Positions 39,433 through 51,991 of a stretch of 64,000 nt of DNA are shown one piece after another. Below the pieces are notes generated by a model. It ran no database searches, had not been told where the DNA came from, and saw nothing but the letters and a program-made list of their open reading frames with translations. The stretch's first letter is position 1. Each line of letters starts with the position of its first letter. Both the position numbers and the translations under genes were made by a program. This DNA comes from Lineus longissimus (taxonomy: Eukaryota; Nemertea; Pilidiophora; Heteronemertea; Lineidae): NCBI RefSeq assembly GCF_910592395.1, contig NC_088313.1, positions 8,560,501-8,624,500 of the forward strand. Reading direction: 5' to 3'.

Positions 39433-40672
39433 TGTAAGGTAAAATGGGGTAATTGTAGCCCCTTTTTCACCTATAACTTTGGTTACGCAAGAGATTTCCT
39501 AGCAGATTCACAAACACCGGCCTGGATCTTGTAGTGGCACTTCTTCCCATTTTTTTAGCGTGCAATTTAGGACACTTAATCTAAAACAATGTCTCTGAGA
39601 GACAATTCAAGACTCGTAGTCAGGGGCTACAAATACCCCATGGCCTTGGGGTGTTTCCATATTATTCCAATCTAGGTTGACGACGCGATTTTGCTGGTAT
39701 CAAACGGTATTTATTGAACACATTAAGAGATGTTCGATGCAATCACTTACCAACAATTTAACAATATCGTCGCAAATCAGAATTTTAAACTGGTGTAAAA
39801 ACACAAAGTTATATTTATCTCCTTATTTGTATATTACACCTTGTGTTAGACAACATCTTGTGATATTCTGAATTAACTGACGGTCTTGTCGTGCTCCATT
39901 AAAAACTATAGTTTCCGATATGGGTCATGTATCCGAAACTATAAACTCCAACTATAGCTGGCATCACTTAATGGTGATGCAATGTATCATAAGAAACGCT
40001 GTTATCTAGTCAATGGTATGACTTTAACTAGAGACACACAATACCTTGAAAATATTAGTATTACTTCGAAATAATGTTAGATAAATTAATATGAAACCTC
40101 AAATGTATCATTGTTGGTACATAAAGGGTTAACATTGTATCTAAATCGGATATTTTTATGGTCAAATGATATACTTCAGGTTTCAGAATAAAGAACCCTA
40201 GCATCTTCTTGATTTATGACAGGATATATTGAGCTTTTTATAGGGGCTACAAATATCCCGAACCAACGGGCTACAAATACCCCGAGGGTACCTTGGTCAG
40301 AAAAGTGTCTCTGAAAAATTTAGGTTTGATGATTACATCAAATGCCACATACATCATTCTCTACACTCAATACTGATCACCTGAACCAAATTTCAGATAC
40401 ATGTATATCAATGCTCTATCCGTAACTGTGGAAAATTCATACCTGCGAAAAGCTCGATCCCATATTTTTTGTGCATGTGTCTGATTTGTTTACTTCTTGT
40501 AGCCAATGCTCTTACATAACATGTTGCATGATCCAAAACTATTTATGTTGTTATACTCAAGAGTCACCCCTTTGCATTGGCTGAATAATTCCATGGTAAC
40601 CGGAATATGAATCAAAAACATTGCCAGGGGTACAATTAGACCGGGGCTACAAATACCCCATTTTACCTTACA
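39433..40672. mobile_element. 1240-bp non-autonomous element with 29-bp TIRs and repeated internal box
   Basis: Left end TGTAAGGTAAAATGGGGTA continues ATTGTAGCCCC. The right end read inward is TGTAAGGTAAAATGGGGTA then TTTGTAGCCCC: about 30 bp with one mismatch. The box GGGGCTACAAATACCCC, part of the right TIR, recurs internally at 39623-39639, 40243-40259 and 40268-40283 and closes the element at 40643-40659. There is no transposase frame. No target duplication was evident. Confidence 0.75.
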
Positions 40673-41404
40673 GTGTATAGTTCGTCTGAGGAGGTCCCCA
40701 TTGTTTACTTCCGGTGGCGTATGGAATTCTGGGAAATAGTTCCGTAGAAAATAAAATAAAAAGCAGGTCGAAGGTCAAATAAACAACCGGTAACTTCGAG
40801 GGAAATTGCTAGCTGCTCGGGGCATTCCCGAATTGACTGTGAGGGAGTACAGTCGATCGATTTCTGACCAGCGTTTTGATGACGGAGAAGTTCTTCCGAA
40901 GAGCGGGCAGGGCTGTTTTTAAGAATTATTCATGTATTGCGTAGCAAGTTTATAGTATGGGATAGTGAACGCCTTGATTAGTGTGAAACTGTCAACCTTT
41001 GAAGACGTTTTTGCCTAAGCTTATAATCTTATAAAAACTTATATATTACTTATAAGGGCGGCTGCCCATAGTATAATTGTACATGCATTCTGCGTGTTGT
41101 CTATAGAAAAGTAACCCCTTTTCATGTATACACATTGGCTGTCCTTTTACAGTTGAAGATAGTTCAAGTAATTCTAATTAAACTCCAACAGTAAAACCAT
41201 AGCCTTTAGTCTGCAAAAAGAGTTCAGTTAGAAAGTTGTCGAATTTTAGTAGTCAATTTGATGCACTTGTAAGGTTTTCGTAGCATGCATTGGCAGTCGT
41301 AGTTTAAGGCTGGTTAACCCTTTGTGGTCTGGCTGGTTCCTCCAGTCTGTCGTAGTTGTCTACAATCTAAGTCCAGAGATGTCGGCATCGCCAGTATAGT
41401 TATT
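40673..41404. other. No gene seen
   Basis: No long frame and no repeat other than short AT-rich runs. Confidence 0.3.
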
Positions 41405-41533
41405 CACAGATGTCGCCACCTGCCAGCCGATTTTCGTTAGCACCCAATTGTCGACACCTGCCGATCGTTGTTAGCAACCAGATGTCGCCATCTACCGATC
41501 GTTGTTAGCAACCAGCTGTCGCCACCTGCCAAG
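41405..41533 (+). repeat. 34-bp tandem repeat
   Basis: The unit beginning GTTAGCAACCAGATGTCGCC starts at 41436, 41470 and 41504, with a partial unit on the left. About 3.5 imperfect copies, noncoding. Confidence 0.75.
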
Positions 41534-42379
41534 TAGTTATAGTTATAGATTTTGATGTTGGTGATGTTCCGCTAGGAGGGTGACTGTTCCTTGAATTTTA
41601 GTCGGGAATACTTCTAATGATTTCGGTTTCGGGAATGCCGATCTTCAGTTACTAGATCGTACTGCAGCTACTTTAAAACTTACCTCAGTCATGTCAGTTA
41701 ATACGCTTAGCGTGTTATATATTTAAGTCATCAATTCTATATGTGTGTACTTGTGTGAAGCAACGTTCTCGTACTCGTTCCTTCTAGCACACTGTCAGTT
41801 AATAGTTCGCAAACGTCAGTATTATCCACGGCTACAAGCCACCATTATACCAATGCCGTTGAAGAATTGAAGAAGCGATTCTACAAGCGACCCGACCAGA
41901 AGCTGTACCAGCCAAAATGATCAACCTTCGTCATACTCCACTCCTCCGTTGATGGTACCACTACCCCGTATCCGAATTCAAGAGCAGCCTGAAGACGAAC
42001 CACAGTTATGCCGATCCCCTTGACCGCGGGCGGGTGATACTCTAAGTCATCTGGATCAGTTTGTCTGGTAAGAATCGCCATTGGTTACGAAATCGTAATT
42101 GCACTTGTGCGCCATAGACATTTGATAGTTTATACAGCTTTCGCCAAAATAATTTCTACCAAGTGATAGTGTTTCACGAGTGAAAAGTGTTCATCAAATT
42201 ATATCATCATGGTTTTTACCACTGTGTTTGTTATCTTATGCCCTATTATTTTTTTCCCTAAGTTAAAAAGCGTTGCAGGGGACCTTTTACCAGTCGTACT
42301 TTTATTTCCCTCTTCAAAGTTTGTCTTTATTTCAAGAATTGGGCAAAGTTAACTGCAAGACCATCAGTATCCTCCTCCT
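41534..42379. other. No gene seen
   Basis: No supported frame. Left flank of the Penelope-like remnant. Confidence 0.3.
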
Positions 42380-43684
42380 TGCAACACCCAATAGTCCCGT
42401 TCTACTTCACTGCATGTAAAATCATTATACACCAACATTCCTCATGACGAAGGCCTCATTGCAATAAGGCAGTTTCTCAACACTAGACAAAACCCAAGTG
42501 TCCCCACTGAGACTCTAGTTAAAGCAGCAGAACTCATCCTGAAGACCAACAATTTTACCTTCAACAATGAGCATTATCTACATACCTCAGGCACAGCCAT
42601 GGGGACCTCGATGGCCCCCTCCTATGCTAACCTATTCCTAGGGAAATGGGAAGCTGACTTCTGGGACCAACAGACTTACAAACCTGAAATGAATAGTCGG
42701 GTCATCGATGACAGTCATCATTATGGTTTGGCTTCATGGCAGAGAGAAACTTGACCAAATCATCAATGAAATGAACACCCGAAATGCCACCATAAAATTT
42801 ACTGCTGAAATTAGTGAACTCAGCATTAATTTTCTAGATGTCACCGTGAGCCTTAACCAGCAAAACCAACTCAAAACTGATCTCTTTGTCAAACCCACGG
42901 ATCGTCATAGCTATCTACATTCATCCTCTTGTCACCCAGGCCATACCAAACGTGGAATAGCCTATAGCCAAGCCATCCGTATTCGCAGGATCTGCTCGAA
43001 TATTACAGACTTTGATAAACACTGTGCACGTTTGATCAGGATGCTACACATCAGAGGACATAAACTTTCATTACTTAAAGATTCTATACAGAAAGCGTGT
43101 GCTTTAGATAGAAATGACTTGCTCAAAAAACAGGCCACTATTCAGAACAATGATATCATACCCGTGGTCACCACTTTCAACCCTACTTTACCAAATCTCA
43201 AGACACTAGTAAACAACAACTGGGACAATTTAGAAAGCTCAGAGAAAATGAGACAATCACTTGGTTCCGCCAAACCACTCATTAGCTATAGGAGATGTAA
43301 AAACCTCAAGGACATCCTCACAAGAGCTAAAGTTACGCATAAGGACAATGGACATGATAGAAATCGTCAATCCAATCAAATGACACTAACATTCGCACCC
43401 CAACCGCAAAGGGAACAGTTAGGTGCAATTACAATAGATGCAAGAATTGTAAATTCATGAAGATATCTGATCACGTCACAAGCAATATCACCAAACAGAA
43501 ACATCAGATTAAACAAAGGATAAGTTGCAACTCGGAAGGGGTCATTTACCTCATTGAATGCACCAAATGTGGTATACAATATGTAGGCCAAACATCCAGG
43601 AAATTTAAAGCTAGACTCAGTGAACACCGATCAGATATCTCCAGGAATAAACAAACTTCGGTTGCTAATCACTTTAACTCCTAA
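42380..43684 (+). pseudogene. Penelope-like element: RT and GIY-YIG endonuclease, truncated
   Basis: 5'-truncated RT begins around LHVKSLYTNIPHDEGL and has the Penelope motif GTAMGTSMAPSYANLFLGK. The catalytic box reads VIDD and is followed by a 1-nt frame change near 42713. The frame then continues EKLDQIINEMN ... INFLDVTV ... DLFVKPTDRHSYLHSSSCHP. A second frame change near 43410 leads through a Cys motif (RCNYNRCKNC) into a GIY-YIG nuclease (EGVIYLIECTKCGIQYVGQT, then R and EH) ending at 43684. RT followed by GIY-YIG defines Penelope-like elements, which prime at chromosome breaks or telomeres. This copy is dead. Confidence 0.8.
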
Positions 43685-43807
43685 ATTCTACGCAACCCTG
43701 TGCATACTCATGCACCACTGTGCGTACTGATGCAACCCAGTGCAAACCCTGCACAATCATGTGTGTTTATTTAATCCTGTATTTTGGGCCCTCTATACCA
43801 TACATCA

Positions 43808-44127
43808 ACCATTTTGCTATGCCCTGAATAACTCCAATCAAAAGCTATTGGCACCAATTCGTTGCCTAATGCAGCCCTTAGCGTGTCTAACGTAATTCCA
43901 AGGGCTGGACTAACCAAAGCACTGGTTAGCTTAATTATCTTCCTTTCCAAATAACCCCGGACACACGGCCAGCCTTCACCAGCAACCATCTTGCTATACC
44001 CTGAATAACTCCAAAGTTATTGGCACCAATTCCTTGCCCAAATCAGCCCTAACTGGGCCAAAGTTAGTCCAAATGCTGGACATAGCCGAGGCACGGGTTA
44101 GCGTTTTATTCCTTGCAGCCCGCTGCA
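43808..44127 (+). repeat. 177-bp imperfect tandem duplication downstream of the Penelope-like element
   Basis: ACCATTTTGCTATGCCCTGAATAACTCC at 43808 recurs as a diverged copy at 43985, and similarity continues through GGCACCAATTC and a GGTTAGC segment. Probably part of the element's 3' sequence. Confidence 0.7.
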
Positions 44128-46439
44128 TTAAAAGTTGAAAGAGGGTTGTCATCACCCACCGTCACGTGACACTATGGATCTCATATGCATGCATATTGAA
44201 TGAAACTGGCTATTTATCGTATCTGTATGTCTATCTACGCTACGGTATTGCTGAAATCTGTACTCAATATATTAATACAAGAACTGGTAAAATTATCTTA
44301 TGTCTACCACCGTCTTAAGGGTTGACCATAGTGACCACCATTTTGGCTAGAACTAGAAATCGTAAAGCAATTAAAACTCTTTCAGAACGAAGTGAGTGCC
44401 AATTTCAAGGGCGGGAGTCAGTTCTTTGTTCTCCAGAAAACAACCTCCCACCCTTGAAACTAGCTTTCTCTTCTTTTTGAATGAGTTCTAATTGCTTTAT
44501 GATTTCACGTTCTAACCAAAATGGTGGCCGGTGCCTATGTATGGTCCACCCCTAACCTCTCGATGGAATCTCCTAATGTTTCACATATACATATAGATTT
44601 TACCCGTCTCCAATCCGTATTGTTACATTTTTAAGGTACCTTTATTTTGTGAAGTAAAGGTAGGCCTACATCACATTCATTTTCATGTTGGTTGTTGATT
44701 TCATCTGTCCATTCATGATTTGATTCATGATTTGATCCACTAGGTAGGGATAACGATCAAATGTTATGCCTCACTATACAAGGAGCAACAGTTCATATCA
44801 GTGAAGTAAACGCGGACGCACCTCCAGATTGATTCATACCCCGAATTGAACCCTACAATGTCCTAATCTAATATGTATTGCTTAATCTATGACAATAGAA
44901 AACATGCGAATATAAATTTCGGTCATTTTGAAAACCCCTTTTTACAGTCAACGTATGTTTACAATTATATTGAAAAAAGTAACAATAGACCAGCTTATTC
45001 AAGCAATTTATCAAAGCTATCCATGTTTTCAATATTCATGATATTTTGGATGCTTGGTGATGATTTGTTTTAAAACATGACTTTCATGTCATGGCAAACA
45101 TACGTTGCCTGTAAAAAGGCCTTTTCAAAATGTCTGATATTTATTTTCGCAAACCGTCTATTAACAAGGTAGGGGACAAACATTGCATACACTTTTCACA
45201 TAGTCAACTGTCATAGTCAACTGTGCGTTACCTATAACTGAGCTGGGATATTCCATAAATATTCGTCAAAGTAGACACCAATAACAACCACGCCCAACGA
45301 CAGGGAAAAAAACATAATTTAGAATTCTGTCTTCGAAGAAATACTGTAACTTTGATTTCTACCACTTTACCGCAGGCCATGACACACTGACTGGTATGAA
45401 AGTGTACGCCGGGTTAGCTCAGTGCGGAGCTCGGGTATTTGTTAGTGTATTTTAATAAAATACAATTTGAAGTTTTCAGATTCTTATACAACACAAATTT
45501 CAAAATTTTCCGAAAAACGGCGTAGGCCTTGCTCCCCAAACACACCTATATCTCCCAAATAGACCAACCGATCTGTATTTAGCACTTCACCAACCTTCTT
45601 CATATCTAACAATCTGATCTGAAAGCATTGCATCAGATATGATAGAGTTTGCGTGAAACAAAAATCAAATTTCACAAAAATAAGACTATGTGCGTCTAGA
45701 ATATTTGGCTAATTTTCGTTTACTATCAAATTACATTACATGTTATGTTCCAGATTGAGATAGGACAATGGACCATCGATCGATGTAATGTTGTATTCTT
45801 TACAAAATCAAGCAAAAACATACGACCATGTCTTGACAATAATGATGCTGAGAAAACGTTAATATAAAATTATCTCAAAAAAAGCATTTGTCGGAAATTT
45901 ACTATTTACTCTTACAATACAATACAGTTAACACAACGTTAAGTTCAATAACCTATTGTATTTTGCCACAATAAGTAGATCCACTTCACTTTCAATCCAA
46001 ATAGTGAATGAAATAAATGTAGCTGCGGGATATGTCGTTTGATGATCGCAGCGAGGTTTAATTATCTGATGTTCTCGTCTCATGCACTTGGCATGACTGG
46101 CTTGCCGATGAAAGTCCTTCGTTCTTTTCAAACAACGTTTCAAACATCAGAGACGTCTAATGATGGTGGCCGCACACAGACGATATCACTAGAGACGATG
46201 CACATGTACGTTGCTATCAGTCAAACGGTTTATTTGGTATTTTGCATTTGTCAGCATGTGAAATGGTTTTCTCTCTGCTTTTTAAAATGTATCATGCTTA
46301 CATTTCATGTACACGTAATATCCAACAATCTTACATCAGATTGCACCGTTTTTCAAATAAATAAATTCTTATAACGGTTTTCAATCTATTCATTCGACGT
46401 AAATGCAAAAAAGCGCAAATTTGATACTCTTTGTCAGCA
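44128..46439. other. No gene seen
   Basis: Only short frames. A 16-base resemblance to a tRNA A-box at about 45409 lacks a B-box partner. Upstream DNA of the exon at 46440 could include its promoter. Confidence 0.3.
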
Positions 46440-46757
46440 ATGTTCACTTATCTCTATATCTTAACCGTTCGACTTGCAAGTATTATTATTCAACTCATAC
46501 GGATTGACCAACACAGCTGTCAGACCACATTCTTTTCATTTTATCTGGAGAATACCACCGCATTCCAATGCAGTATTGCAGAAGTGAATGCCCGTTCTGC
46601 ACTGGCTTGCTCAATGATGTGCATGTTTTATACTCACAAAATGAAATGTGCTACCTTTGGCTACCGACATTTGAACTCGTCGTGTGAAAGGAGCATGTTT
46701 TATGGTCCATGTGTGAAGGATGTGAGCGAAGGCAAAGTATTCACCAGACCAATAAAG
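46440..46757 (+). CDS. Possible first exon of a secreted PAN/apple-like protein
   Basis: ATG at 46440 opens 106 codons to a consensus donor AAG|GTGAGT (46758). The N-terminus is hydrophobic (YLYILTVRLASIIIQLI), a likely signal peptide. Residues about 43-95 contain C-x(12)-C-x(3)-C-x(8)-C, with CATFGYRHLNSSC, the pattern of PAN/apple adhesion domains (C..C...C..F.Y...C). The donor is phase 0. The next plausible exon on this strand starts in phase 0 at 51992. Host gene rather than transposon is inferred from the absence of element motifs. Confidence 0.4.
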
Positions 46758-47239
46758 GTGAGTAAAGTGAATTTTATACTAGAGGCGAGCTGATGGTAGT
46801 CAGGATTAGCAGCATTCTCCGTCATCAACTGCGGGGGGGGGGGGGGGGGTCCAGAGGTGCATTCGTACACCCTCGTAAAGCACGGATAGCCGTGCCTTTA
46901 CTCGTTTGCGCTTTTCCACCATGCATTTACCTTTCTTCATCCTAGGTTCAAGGGCATTTCCTTATGCTTCGAATCTATAGAATCTCTGCCAGACGCTAAT
47001 GCCCAGCGACGGACTTTTGATGGCAAAAACACTCAGTCTGTTAAACTGAACCTTTTTGTCGAGTGCAATTTTCTGATTTTCTGGAAAGATGTTGTGCATG
47101 CATTCATGCGCATTAAGTTGGACAGTGAGTATATAGTGACGCTGATAATCGCTTGAACTGAACATTCGAGTGCGATTCCAAGTAGGACTCGAACTCCTAC
47201 TCGAAGTCGGAGTCGGGCTAATCCAGTCTTAATGAATAA
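46758..47239. other. No gene; G17 tract at 46833-46849
   Basis: Start of the proposed 5.2 kb intron. Only the G homopolymer stands out. Confidence 0.35.
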
Positions 47240-48085
47240 AATGAAACAATCAGGGCCATTGTGCTCACCGTATATATATTTGGTGGTTAGGAATTCATTC
47301 GGCCTGAAATTCGGTGTCAGAGGTTACATTACATAGGGAGTCATGTGCACCAAATTTCAAGTTCATAGCTTTAACGGTTGGGCAACGTGTAATAGTTACA
47401 CTCAAACGGCCAATTTACGCAATTTGACCTCTGTGACCTTGAAAATTAGGTCAAATCAAAAACCCGTATGATATGTGATGTATACTTGCTAGGATAACCT
47501 ACCATTAGAATTTTATCGAAAACGAGTCACTCATAAGAGAGATGTCACACTTTTTAGGTTTCCACTTCTGGCCCCCTGGTGGCCAAGTCAAGAATAAGAC
47601 TCTACCGAAATTTAGTCTCTGAGGTCATTTGACCAAGGGATACATATGTACAACATTTCAAGTCAGTAACACTAGCGGTGACGAAGCGTGCCGCGATTAC
47701 CTAACGGCGATGCCGATAGCGAACTTTGACCTCTATGACCTTGAAAAGTAAGTCAAATCAAAAACCCAAGTAATATTTCAAGCACACTTATGAGATGCAT
47801 TTACGGTAAAAATGTCATGATTCTAGCTGGCAGCGTTCATAAGATATAGACAAAAATAAGTTTTCAAAGAGTGCCACCTATATGGCAGACAAGCAGTCAA
47901 ATTGCGATAATTTTCATTTTGAAAGAAGGCCTTGCCTAGTATGAACCTTCTATGTCAAGTGGTTAAGAAACGTGCCACTCTTTTGTCAAAAGTTAACGAC
48001 AGACACCGACGACGACGAGGACGACGAGGACGACGACGGACGCCAGGGTATCGTATAAGCTCCCCTGAACGGCGAGCTAAAAACA
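47240..48085 (+). repeat. Second copy of the (GAC)n/hairpin element, two units
   Basis: Starts near ATCAGGGCCATTGTGCTCACC. Contains two units with TTTGACCTCTGTGACCTTGA (about 47426) and TTTGACCTCTATGACCTTGA (about 47727), period about 303. It ends in GAC/GAG repeats, GGACGCCAGGGTA and a decayed AGCTC...GAGCTAAAAA hairpin. Confidence 0.7.
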
Positions 48086-48479
48086 CACATTCGATTGGAA
48101 AGGCAGGCGCAATACCACATCAACAGACCAAACTTTAAGTCAGAGCGTGCATAAAACAGCCCAATCATCCGCTTCTCAGACTGGCTAGATCTAGATTAAG
48201 ATCCCGGTTTGGGAACAGCGTTGCGAGGAGCTGAGTGAGAGGTGTACATGAGCTTGTTCATCAGAGGGTTCTAAACTTTACTAGAATTCCTAAATGTTAG
48301 CTGAGTGCAGAATCAATTAAAAGTGACAGTACTATGTAGGTTGTTGTCTCATATAAATAGGAATACAATGATAACTATTGTCATCCTATACGTCTACGCG
48401 TCCATAGCCGGTCACAAGGCTTGATGAAAAAGAGGAGGGTTAACCCCGAGTCTACAGCTACCTCAACCGGCAAATTAAA

Positions 48480-50080
48480 CCCTTAAACGGACAGATGGAC
48501 ACATTTTAGATGTGATTAGGGAATGATAGACAAGGTTAGGATATTCTGGGATGGTTCCTTGGACTGTCGAAACCCAGTAGATGCATTGTCTCAAACCAGT
48601 AGACAACCAGTAACTGCTGTCTGGACCTTTACATCGAATCCTTTGAAGTTCAGCATGAGACAAACCAGTCCACTAGATGAATGGTCACAACCCAGAAGTA
48701 TTAAGGTAGCAGGAAGGGGTGGGCGTTTGTGGTTTCTGAGTGTGAGGGGTATAGGGGTATAGGGGTGTCTGTTGACTGTGTTTTAAGAGAGACTAGGCAT
48801 GTGCCAGTCTCTCTTAAAGCACAGTCAACAGACAACCATGCCGTCCCGAGCTTCGCGCGATATGGACCATTCTGGGAAAACTCAATGAGGAAGGTATGCT
48901 CACAGGTATGCTCAATAAGGAAGGTATGCTCACAAAGAAAGTCTGGCATGCGCCAGACTAAAAAGTAAAGAATTTCTGGCTGCGCGAGACTACTGTGATA
49001 AAAATGATTTTTATAATTAAAAATGCTCTCAAAAGACGATATGGAATGATTATTTATTAACATTTCCTGAACTATATACCTTCTAATTATCACTTTACAT
49101 AAATAGGTCGGCGTTAGGTCGAGTGCTTTTCTTTCCTAGTGACAATATACAACAAAAAAGTTACAACCCCATAATCGCGCTATAAGTCCATAATGAGATC
49201 ACGGTGACCCGTTATAAATGTTTCGTCAGCTTCGCTATTTTGCCGCTACGCGGCACGTTGGGTCCTTGCGTCTAGGACAACCAGTAAATGCAATCTAGAC
49301 CTTTGCATCAATTCCTTTGAAGTGCAGTCTGAGTCAAACCAGCCAAGTAGATACATGGCACGACCTTGGGACAACCAGTAACAGTGTGGACCTTAACATC
49401 CATTTCTTTGAGGTGTAGGTTGTGACAAACCAGAAGTATTAAGGTAGCAGGAAGGGGTGGGCGTTTGTGGTTTCTGAGTGTGAGGGGGTATAGTGGTATC
49501 TGTTGACTGTGCTTTTAGAGAGACTAGGCATGATGCCAGTCTCACTTAAAGCACACCAACAGACATGTGGTATCAGTATTAGGTCTTTCATTGTAGCATT
49601 GCGAAAATGTAAGCAATTTTGGTTAGGTCAGACATTTGTTATGACCAAGTAGCTCAGCTCAACCACTCTCTGGATTACAGCGGCCGCCTCAGCGCCACCA
49701 CGCGGGGCCTAATGGTGTTAGGCTAAGTAGCTTCGCGCGATATGCACCATTCTGGGAAAACTCAATGAGGAAGTATGCTCATTAGCATAACCTATTCTTA
49801 GCTCCAGCGCGAGGTAATCTTGCGCAATGTTTCTTCAGCCTAGATACATTGTGGTGGAAAACGTCTAGTACAAAGAACGCCTGGCTTGCGCCAGACTAAT
49901 AAGTGAAGACGGTCTGGCTGCGTGAGACGAACCCATAACGCGGCGCGTTGGGTCCTTGCGTCTAGTCCAGTGAACATGGTCCAGACTGGGCCAACAAGTA
50001 AAGTATTGACCTTACATCAGCCAGGGACAACCAACCAGTAAATGCAAGGTCAGGACTAAGTCCAAGGGGTATGATTGATA
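48480..50080. repeat. Complex repeat cluster with ~740-bp duplication
   Basis: The block starting AAGTATTAAGGTAGCAGGAAG at about 48697 recurs at about 49436, and CTTCGCGCGATATG...CATTCTGGGAAAACTC at about 48851 recurs at 49731. Smaller units (ACAACCAGTAA...TGGACCTTTACATC) repeat several times. Short hairpins of the type CTGGC-TGCGCCAG are spread through it. No coding frame is supported. Confidence 0.65.
48766..48834. repeat. 69-nt near-perfect hairpin
   Basis: The arms TGTCTGTTGACTGTG-T-TTTAAGAGAGACT and the reverse complement TGTCTGTTGACTGTG-C-TTTAAGAGAGACT pair over about 29 bp with one mismatch, then GGCA/TGCC. A decayed copy lies at about 49504-49562. It could be the palindromic core of a small MITE or fold back as RNA. 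Confidence 0.8.
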
Positions 50081-50194
50081 TATAATAAGTAAAAACTTAA
50101 CTTTTTGTAAATCAAGTGCCACATAATGTTTTATTTATTCAAATTATTTGAGTTAAGTATTACAATGAAAAAGTAAGTGTTGAAGAAGTGTTGC

Positions 50195-50282
50195 TCAGCT
50201 CCTCTCTCTCGGTCGTCGGTCACCTGTGACTGTGATGTGGTCACCGAAAACGTTGAAAATGCATTGCAGCTGTCCATCATCC
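50195..50282 (-). CDS. Possible 3'-terminal exon, minus strand
   Basis: After an acceptor-like TTTTCTCAATATGTTTTACAG, 28 codons (DGQLQCIFNVFGDHITVTGD) run to TGA (50195-50197). AATAAA signals follow on the same strand about 60 bp further (50130-50139). No upstream exon was identified, so this is weak. Confidence 0.2.
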
Positions 50283-50299
50283 CTGTAAAACATATTGAG

Positions 50300-51991
50300 A
50301 AAACATTCTAATTTTGCTCACTAAGTTATATAAGACCCACAGACACTGATCAAGGAAATTCATTGATATGATTGAGAATATAGATTCAATACCTTTGATG
50401 ATAATTTAGCAGGTTTGTATGCATTCGTATTTACATTTACACTGCGCGTGTCTCTATACGTGCTGTACAGTACATTTCTACCTGGGTGATTGAGGGAGAG
50501 GAAAACGATCTTTAAAATGGTCAATTTCGGCATTCATTTTGAAAAGAAGTAGAACGCGCAATGATATTGCGCGCATGCGTATCCAACCTTAGATACGTCC
50601 CATTGTGACAACTGTTGGTCATCCATTGTTCTCATTGTTGAGAGGTGACTGGTGAGCCAACTGTGGCAGAGTCAGTAGGTCGAGTGAGCCTTGGCAACAA
50701 TGACCACCATTGACGATGCTTGGAGAATGAATTCAGCTTCCGAGGTTTTGATTGGCTAATTCATGGGACTCCACAATTGAGAATTATGCCAGGCAATAAT
50801 TCAGATTTATGCACGGCATCCAATTCTGAATTCTGTCCTCTCGCCATAGGTCTCATTAGGGACTTTGTTTTGTATTCATGCGCGGTCAACCCCTCACCCT
50901 AGTTCCTAAAATCATTGACTTCTCGGTCCTCACAGTATGTCAGTGTTGATTCAGCAGTTGTTTTGGCAAAGACATGTTTTTTGGAGCATCTGAAACCTAG
51001 AGCGCTACTCAATAGGCGGCTAACAAGAAACTACGCATTTACCTTTGTTGCCGACGTATGTGTACACTGATGTGCGTCGGCCCCGTGTTAAAATGCCGTC
51101 CAGTGCCAGTTGGTGCGTTTTTCGCTGATTTGTGCAAAATTCAACATATCTCAAAAGTTCAATGGTTGACCCTCGTTTTTTTTTTGATTTTTGTGTAGCG
51201 TAACCAACTGTCTCTCATGGAAGAATGGTCAATGTAAGAATTATTTAGGAACAAATGTATAATATTTTGGGTTTTTCGTGATTGTCCGGCCCAATTGGCA
51301 ATATTGCCATTTGGGATGGTGAACAGAGCTAGGAGCAAATGCGACGCTTATGATTTATTTAAAGAAATAAAATGCCCGATTTAACATCCTGCAGAATCAG
51401 GAGAATTGGGCGTTTCCAGTGATATACGACACAAATGGGTTGTCCTCGTGCATTCACTTTGGAAACGCATTTTAAAATAGATGTTACGTCCTGTTAATGG
51501 GGCACGTCATCATCGCGTACATTTGGGAAAAACTCCCTAACGAAACCATAGACGTCATGGAGTCACCTGACGCACTTCGCCTCAACAGTGGTTGTTATGA
51601 CGCAATATAAACAATCTTGTGATGTCACACAAAGTAAATGGCAGCCTCTATGGACGGGTGCGTTTTTTTGGCAGGAATTGCCAGCCTAACATACAGTAAA
51701 TGGGCCCATAGTAGACATGTGCAACCTGATATCCGTTCAGAAGTCTCTGTGTCATTTTAAATGCTCACTGTGGTTAAAGTAATGAAGAGCAGAGCATGCA
51801 GCTTCAATCTACGTACTCTTTAGCCAAGCTGGTGGATAATTTCAATTAAACAATACCGCTAAGTAGTTTGCCTTGGGGGCGACCAGAATTGGCAAACGCT
51901 TGTTTAGTTTATTAGGGCCTTTAGTGTTCCGAGGATGAACCCATTATATGGTGATATGATAATCATACTTTTGTCTTCTGTCCCATGATAG
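50300..51991. other. No gene seen; end of the proposed intron
   Basis: No supported frame. The last 30 bases (ATACTTTTGTCTTCTGTCCC then ATGATAG) form a plausible acceptor at 51991. Confidence 0.35.

Noticed and set aside
45406-45440. tRNA-like sequence GGGTTAGCTCAGTGCGGAGC
   Set aside because: Resembles an A box, but no B box, acceptor stem or anticodon arm follows at the right spacing.
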